Notes under the pieces: generated by a model
Databases searched by the model: none
What the model was told of the DNA's origin: nothing
What the model saw: the letters and a program-made list of their open reading frames with translations, nothing else
Part shown: positions 6,105 to 8,679 of the stretch, one piece after another
Position numbering within the stretch: position 1 is the stretch's first letter
How the letters are laid out: every line of letters starts with the position of its first letter
Translations under genes and position numbers: made by a program
NCBI GenBank assembly: GCA_009785715.1
Contig: WQVT01000072.1
Location: forward strand, 1 to 8,679
Origin: Acidimicrobiaceae bacterium
GTDB taxonomy: Bacteria > Actinomycetota > Acidimicrobiia > Acidimicrobiales > Palsa-688
Direction of reading: 5' to 3'
Length of the DNA: 8,679 bases

Positions 6105-7826
6105 GTGGCAGCGGTAGACAAGAAGCAGTTCGCAGCCGAGACGGTGGCGGAGGCATACCTCGCGCTGCTGAAGGACCGTGGAGTTGACCGCCTGTTCGTC
6201 AACGCCGGCACCGACTTCGCCTCGATCGTCGAGGCGTACGGGCGGCTGAAGCTCTCCGGCCTCGATCTGCCCGAGGTGGTGGTGTGCAGCCACGAGAACG
6301 TGGCCGTGTCGATGGCGCACGGCGCCTACCTCGGGGATCGCAGCCTCTCGGCGGTGATGCTGCACACCAGCGTCGGGACCGCGAACGGCATCTGCGGGAT
6401 CATCAACGCCGCCCGAGACCGGATCCCGATCATGCTCACCGCCGGGCGCTCGCCGCTCTTCGAGCACGACACCTTCGGCGCCCGCAACGCCGGGATCCAC
6501 TGGGCCCAGGAGCTGTTCGACCAGGCCGGGATGCTGCGCGAGTTCGTGAAGTGGGACTACGAGTTGCGCGACGGGGTGCAGGTCGAGGAGGTCGTCGACC
6601 GGGCGGTCGACGTCGCACTGACCGAGCCCCGCGGACCGATCTACCTGTCACTGCCCCGTGAGGTCCTCGCCAAGCCCGCCGACGGGATCCAGGTCCGCGC
6701 CGCCGCCTCGCAGCCGAGCGACCCCGCCCCCGCCCCCGAGGCGGTCGCGGCCCTCGCCGACCACCTCGTCGATGCCACCTTCCCCGTCATCGCCGCCTCC
6801 GCCAGCGGTGCGGACCCGACGACGGTGCCCCTGCTCGACGACCTCTGCCGGCGGTTTTCCATCGGCCTCGCCGAGGCCGGACCGCGCTACGTCAACGCCT
6901 CTGACGACCACCCGCTGCATCTCGGCTTCGGCCTCGGGCGGGCGCTGATCGACGCCGACGTCCTGTGCTTCCTCGACGTCGACGTCCCCTGGACGCAGTC
7001 GATGAGCAACCCCCGGGACGAGACGGTGATCGTCCAGGCCGGTCCCGACCCCCACTTCGTGCGCTACCCGATCCGCAGCCACCGCTCCGACCTCGCCATC
7101 ACGACGACCTCGAAGCACCTCCTCGAAGCCCTCGCCCCCGCCCTTGCGGAGCGGCAGGGCCGGATCGACCCGGGCCGGTACCAGCGCCTCGCCGACCTCG
7201 CCTCTGAGCGGCGCGCCCAGACGGCCGCGGCGCTGGCGGAGGAGGCGGCCTCGGCGGCCTCGGACGCCCCGATCACGAAGAGCTTCATGAACTGGGCGCT
7301 CGAGCAGGTCCGGCCCCGCGACTCGATCATCGTCAACGAGTACTGGGCCAGCCGGGCGATGCAGACCGGCCTCGCACCGGGCGGGTACTTCGGCACCCCG
7401 CCGGCGGGCGGGCTCGGGTGGGGGTTGCCGGCGGCCCTCGGCGTCCAGATGGTCCGGCCGGACGACCTGGTGATCGCCGCGGTGGGAGACGGCGCCTACC
7501 TCTTCGCCAACCCCGCGGCCTGCCACCACGCGATGGCCCAGCACCACCTGCCGGTGCTGACGATCATCGCCACGAACCGCAAGTGGGGCGCCGTCGAGGG
7601 CTCGGCTCGGGCGATGTACCCGGAGGGCTACGCCAGCTCGGCCGGCGAGCTCACGCCGCTGGCCCGGCTGGAGCCCGTCCCCGAGTTCGAGCGCTACGTC
7701 GAGGCGTCGGGCGGCTACGGCGAGGGCGTCAGCGCCCGCGCCGACCTGATCCCCGCCTTCGAGCGCGCCCTGAAGGTCGTGCTCGAGGAACGGCGGCCGG
7801 CGGTGGTCAACGTGCAGTGCGAGTGA
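6105..7826 (+). CDS. ThDP-dependent enzyme, 2-oxo-acid decarboxylase-like (acetolactate synthase/benzoylformate decarboxylase superfamily)
   Basis: The 573-residue protein has the three-domain layout of the pyruvate oxidase/decarboxylase superfamily, which cleaves or joins 2-oxo acids with thiamine diphosphate and Mg2+. The N-terminal PYR domain has FVNAGTDF (31-38) and the conserved cofactor-activating glutamate Glu64 in CSHENVAVSMAHGAY. LHTSVGTANGI (86-96) follows, with His87 23 residues after the glutamate; as I recall, this equals the Glu47-His70 spacing of benzoylformate decarboxylase. Acetolactate synthases lack a His there. The C-terminal PP domain has GGLGWGLPAALG, then the Mg-ThDP motif starting GDG (461-463) and ending at Asn491 in ATNRKWG. 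The start is GTG with a good ribosome-binding site. It is transcribed alone and away from an α-hydroxy-acid oxidase, which suggests decarboxylation of that enzyme's product. A lyase or carboligase role remains possible; the substrate is unknown. Confidence 0.85.
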   Translation: MAAVDKKQFAAETVAEAYLALLKDRGVDRLFVNAGTDFASIVEAYGRLKLSGLDLPEVVVCSHENVAVSMAHGAYLGDRSLSAVMLHTSVGTANGICGIINAARDRIPIMLTAGRSPLFEHDTFGARNAGIHWAQELFDQAGMLREFVKWDYELRDGVQVEEVVDRAVDVALTEPRGPIYLSLPREVLAKPADGIQVRAAASQPSDPAPAPEAVAALADHLVDATFPVIAASASGADPTTVPLLDDLCRRFSIGLAEAGPRYVNASDDHPLHLGFGLGRALIDADVLCFLDVDVPWTQSMSNPRDETVIVQAGPDPHFVRYPIRSHRSDLAITTTSKHLLEALAPALAERQGRIDPGRYQRLADLASERRAQTAAALAEEAASAASDAPITKSFMNWALEQVRPRDSIIVNEYWASRAMQTGLAPGGYFGTPPAGGLGWGLPAALGVQMVRPDDLVIAAVGDGAYLFANPAACHHAMAQHHLPVLTIIATNRKWGAVEGSARAMYPEGYASSAGELTPLARLEPVPEFERYVEASGGYGEGVSARADLIPAFERALKVVLEERRPAVVNVQCE

Positions 7827-7838
7827 CCGCCTAGGGCA

Positions 7839-7869
7839 CGTTGTGTGCCAAAAGGGTCGTTGTGTGCCA
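7839..7869. repeat. Direct repeat CGTTGTGTGCCA ×2 leading into the long hairpin
   Basis: CGTTGTGTGCCA occurs at 7839-7850 and again at 7858-7869, 19 bp apart. The second copy is the outer part of the 45-nt hairpin, whose other arm holds an inverted third copy lacking only the first base. The first copy can also form its own small stem with the preceding bases (GGCAC 7835-7839 with GTGCC 7845-7849). Nothing here is coding. Confidence 0.8.
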
Positions 7870-7903
7870 GAACGCGCGGTATACGCGCGTTCTGGCACAC
7901 AAC
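7859..7903. terminator. Perfect 20-bp hairpin between convergent genes; bidirectional terminator or palindromic repeat element
   Basis: GTTGTGTGCCAGAACGCGCG (7859-7878) pairs perfectly with 7884-7903 around a 5-nt GTATA loop. The structure lies 32 nt after the stop of the ThDP-enzyme gene and 47 nt after the stop of the convergent hydrolase gene, so it could end transcripts from both sides. No T-tract follows on either strand; on the minus strand the nearest run is TTTT about 6 nt past the stem. The missing T-tract and the extra direct copy alongside suggest it may instead be a copy of a dispersed palindromic element or a protein-binding dyad. Confidence 0.75.
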
Positions 7904-7928
7904 AGCAGTGGCGCCGCCGGACCGGAAG

Positions 7929-7948
7929 GCCGCCGCCGCGGCGGCGGC
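7929..7948. repeat. 20-bp GCC/GGC palindrome
   Basis: The sequence is a perfect palindrome built of GCC triplets turning into GGC triplets about a CCGCGG centre. As RNA it would form a very stable GC stem of about 8 bp with a 4-nt loop. It lies 3 bp after the hydrolase stop on the minus strand, so it may contribute to ending that transcript. It could equally be triplet slippage in GC-rich DNA. Confidence 0.5.
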
Positions 7949-7950
7949 GG

Positions 7951-8655
7951 TCAGGTCAGTTCGAGGAGGAGGTCGACCATCTCCTTCGGGCGGTTGATCG
8001 GGATCATGTGGTCGGTGTCGATCTCCCGGTACCTCCACTCCGGCGACTCCTTGGCGTGATCGCCGGCGACCCAGAAAGCCCCTGCGCCGGCGGGTCGGGG
8101 CTCGCCGGTCGCCTTGACGTAGGTCCGGGTGAAGCCGTACTCCTCCAGGGGCTGGGGGAGCCGCACCGGTTCGGTGAAGCAGGCGATCGGGTGGGGCGTG
8201 CGCCGCGCCGCCCACCAGTCCGCGTCCTCGCGTTGCTCGACGTTGCGCGCCATGGGGACGGTCAGCCAGTCGGGATTCACGCCGATCACCCCGCCGGGCC
8301 GGCGGACGCCAGCCAGGTCGTCGAGGCTCTGCCCGTCGGCCGGCACGAAGGCGTCCAGGTAGACGAGGTGGCTCACCCGGTCGGCGATGTGGGCCAGAGT
8401 GCCGGTGACCACCATCCCCCCGTAGGAGTAGCCGAGCAACACGATGTCGCTCAGATCCTCGTAGAGCACGCTGTTGGCGACATCGGCGACATGGGTGGAA
8501 AGGTTGACCTGCGGGCTGGTCAGGTGGACGCGCTCGCCGATGCCCGTGAGGCTCGGGGTATACACGTCGTGGCCGGCGGCGCGGATCAGTGGGCGGACCT
8601 TGCGGAAGCCGTGGGCTCCGCCCCAGGCGCCGTGGACGAGGACGAACGTGGTCAT
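7951..8655 (-). CDS. α/β-fold hydrolase, plant-esterase/hydroxynitrile-lyase-like family (probable esterase)
   Basis: The 234-residue protein is a short, lidded α/β hydrolase without a signal peptide. FVLVHGAWGGAHG (4-16) holds the oxyanion-hole loop, GYSYGG (75-80) the nucleophile Ser77, and DTDHMIP (213-219) the catalytic His216. In the SABP2/hydroxynitrile-lyase family, Gly in the first loop and Met after the His mark esterases, while Thr and Lys mark lyases; here the residues are Gly9 and Met217, so an esterase is favoured. The acid is usually Asp in a C-T-x-D segment; the matching ATGE (182-185) offers Glu185. GAGGAG lies 6 nt before the ATG, which supports this start. Bacterial relatives are mostly annotated only as α/β hydrolases. 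It converges on the ThDP-enzyme gene; a shared pathway is not shown. Confidence 0.88.
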   Translation of the reverse strand: MTTFVLVHGAWGGAHGFRKVRPLIRAAGHDVYTPSLTGIGERVHLTSPQVNLSTHVADVANSVLYEDLSDIVLLGYSYGGMVVTGTLAHIADRVSHLVYLDAFVPADGQSLDDLAGVRRPGGVIGVNPDWLTVPMARNVEQREDADWWAARRTPHPIACFTEPVRLPQPLEEYGFTRTYVKATGEPRPAGAGAFWVAGDHAKESPEWRYREIDTDHMIPINRPKEMVDLLLELT

Positions 8656-8661
8656 CGGGTG

Positions 8662-8667
8662 CTCCTC
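8662..8667 (-). promoter_or_regulatory. Ribosome-binding site of the α/β hydrolase gene
   Basis: Reverse-strand GAGGAG ends 6 nt before the ATG at 8655. It is the strongest Shine-Dalgarno sequence in the window and contrasts with the leaderless starts in the housekeeping cluster. The promoter itself lies beyond the window edge. Confidence 0.7.
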
Positions 8668-8679
8668 TCTTTTCGCCCC

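Noticed and set aside
6648..7898. A 416-codon minus-strand frame opposite the ThDP enzyme
   Set aside because: It is composition-driven and antisense to conserved ThDP motifs, and it also runs through the hairpin. No domain is recognisable.
7839..7903. CRISPR repeat-spacer array
   Set aside because: Only two short direct copies 19 bp apart plus an inverted one are present. There is no regular array and no cas gene.
7951..8655. Hydroxynitrile lyase acting upstream of a mandelate-like route
   Set aside because: The key lyase residues, Thr in the first loop and Lys after the catalytic His, are Gly and Met here, as in esterases. The pathway link would be speculation.

Overview
This window is GC-rich and comes from an actinomycete-type genome. 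Three signs support that: the gene order rsmI–metG–tatD–rsmA–ispE, a tiny gene with the actinobacterial ribosomal protein bL37 signature, and start codons placed directly behind TANNNT −10 boxes (leaderless transcripts). An acidimicrobial-type lineage is possible, but the sequence alone does not fix it. No tRNA, rRNA, CRISPR array, transposase or phage gene was seen.

Left part (1–4743): a compact housekeeping cluster on the minus strand, read from right to left. It encodes RsmI (16S rRNA 2'-O-methyltransferase), MetG (methionyl-tRNA synthetase), TatD (metal-dependent DNase), RsmA/KsgA (16S rRNA dimethyladenosine transferase) and the N-terminal part of IspE (isoprenoid precursor kinase), which is cut by the window edge. 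tatD/rsmA and rsmA/ispE overlap by 4 bp (GTGA and ATGA), so translational coupling is likely. rsmI and metG each have a TANNNT box exactly 6 nt before the start codon. Divergent from rsmI is a 27-codon gene for a bL37-like ribosomal protein. The two −10 boxes overlap by two bases, so rRNA modification and a ribosomal protein appear to start from one symmetric promoter.

Right part (4744–8679): metabolic genes. An FMN-dependent α-hydroxy-acid oxidase/dehydrogenase (minus) and a ThDP-dependent decarboxylase-like enzyme (plus) diverge from a 200-bp control region. That region holds a good −35/−10 promoter for the oxidase and an inverted repeat that could bind a regulator. Together they suggest a two-step route, 2-hydroxy acid to 2-oxo acid to aldehyde plus CO2, as in the mandelate pathway; the substrate is unknown. 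A small α/β-hydrolase of the plant-esterase/hydroxynitrile-lyase superfamily, with esterase-type signature residues, converges on the decarboxylase gene.

Between those two convergent genes lies the most striking non-coding structure: a perfect 20-bp inverted repeat with a 5-nt loop, preceded by an extra direct copy of its outer 12 bases, then a 20-bp GCC/GGC palindrome. It may be a two-way terminator or a copy of a dispersed palindromic element.
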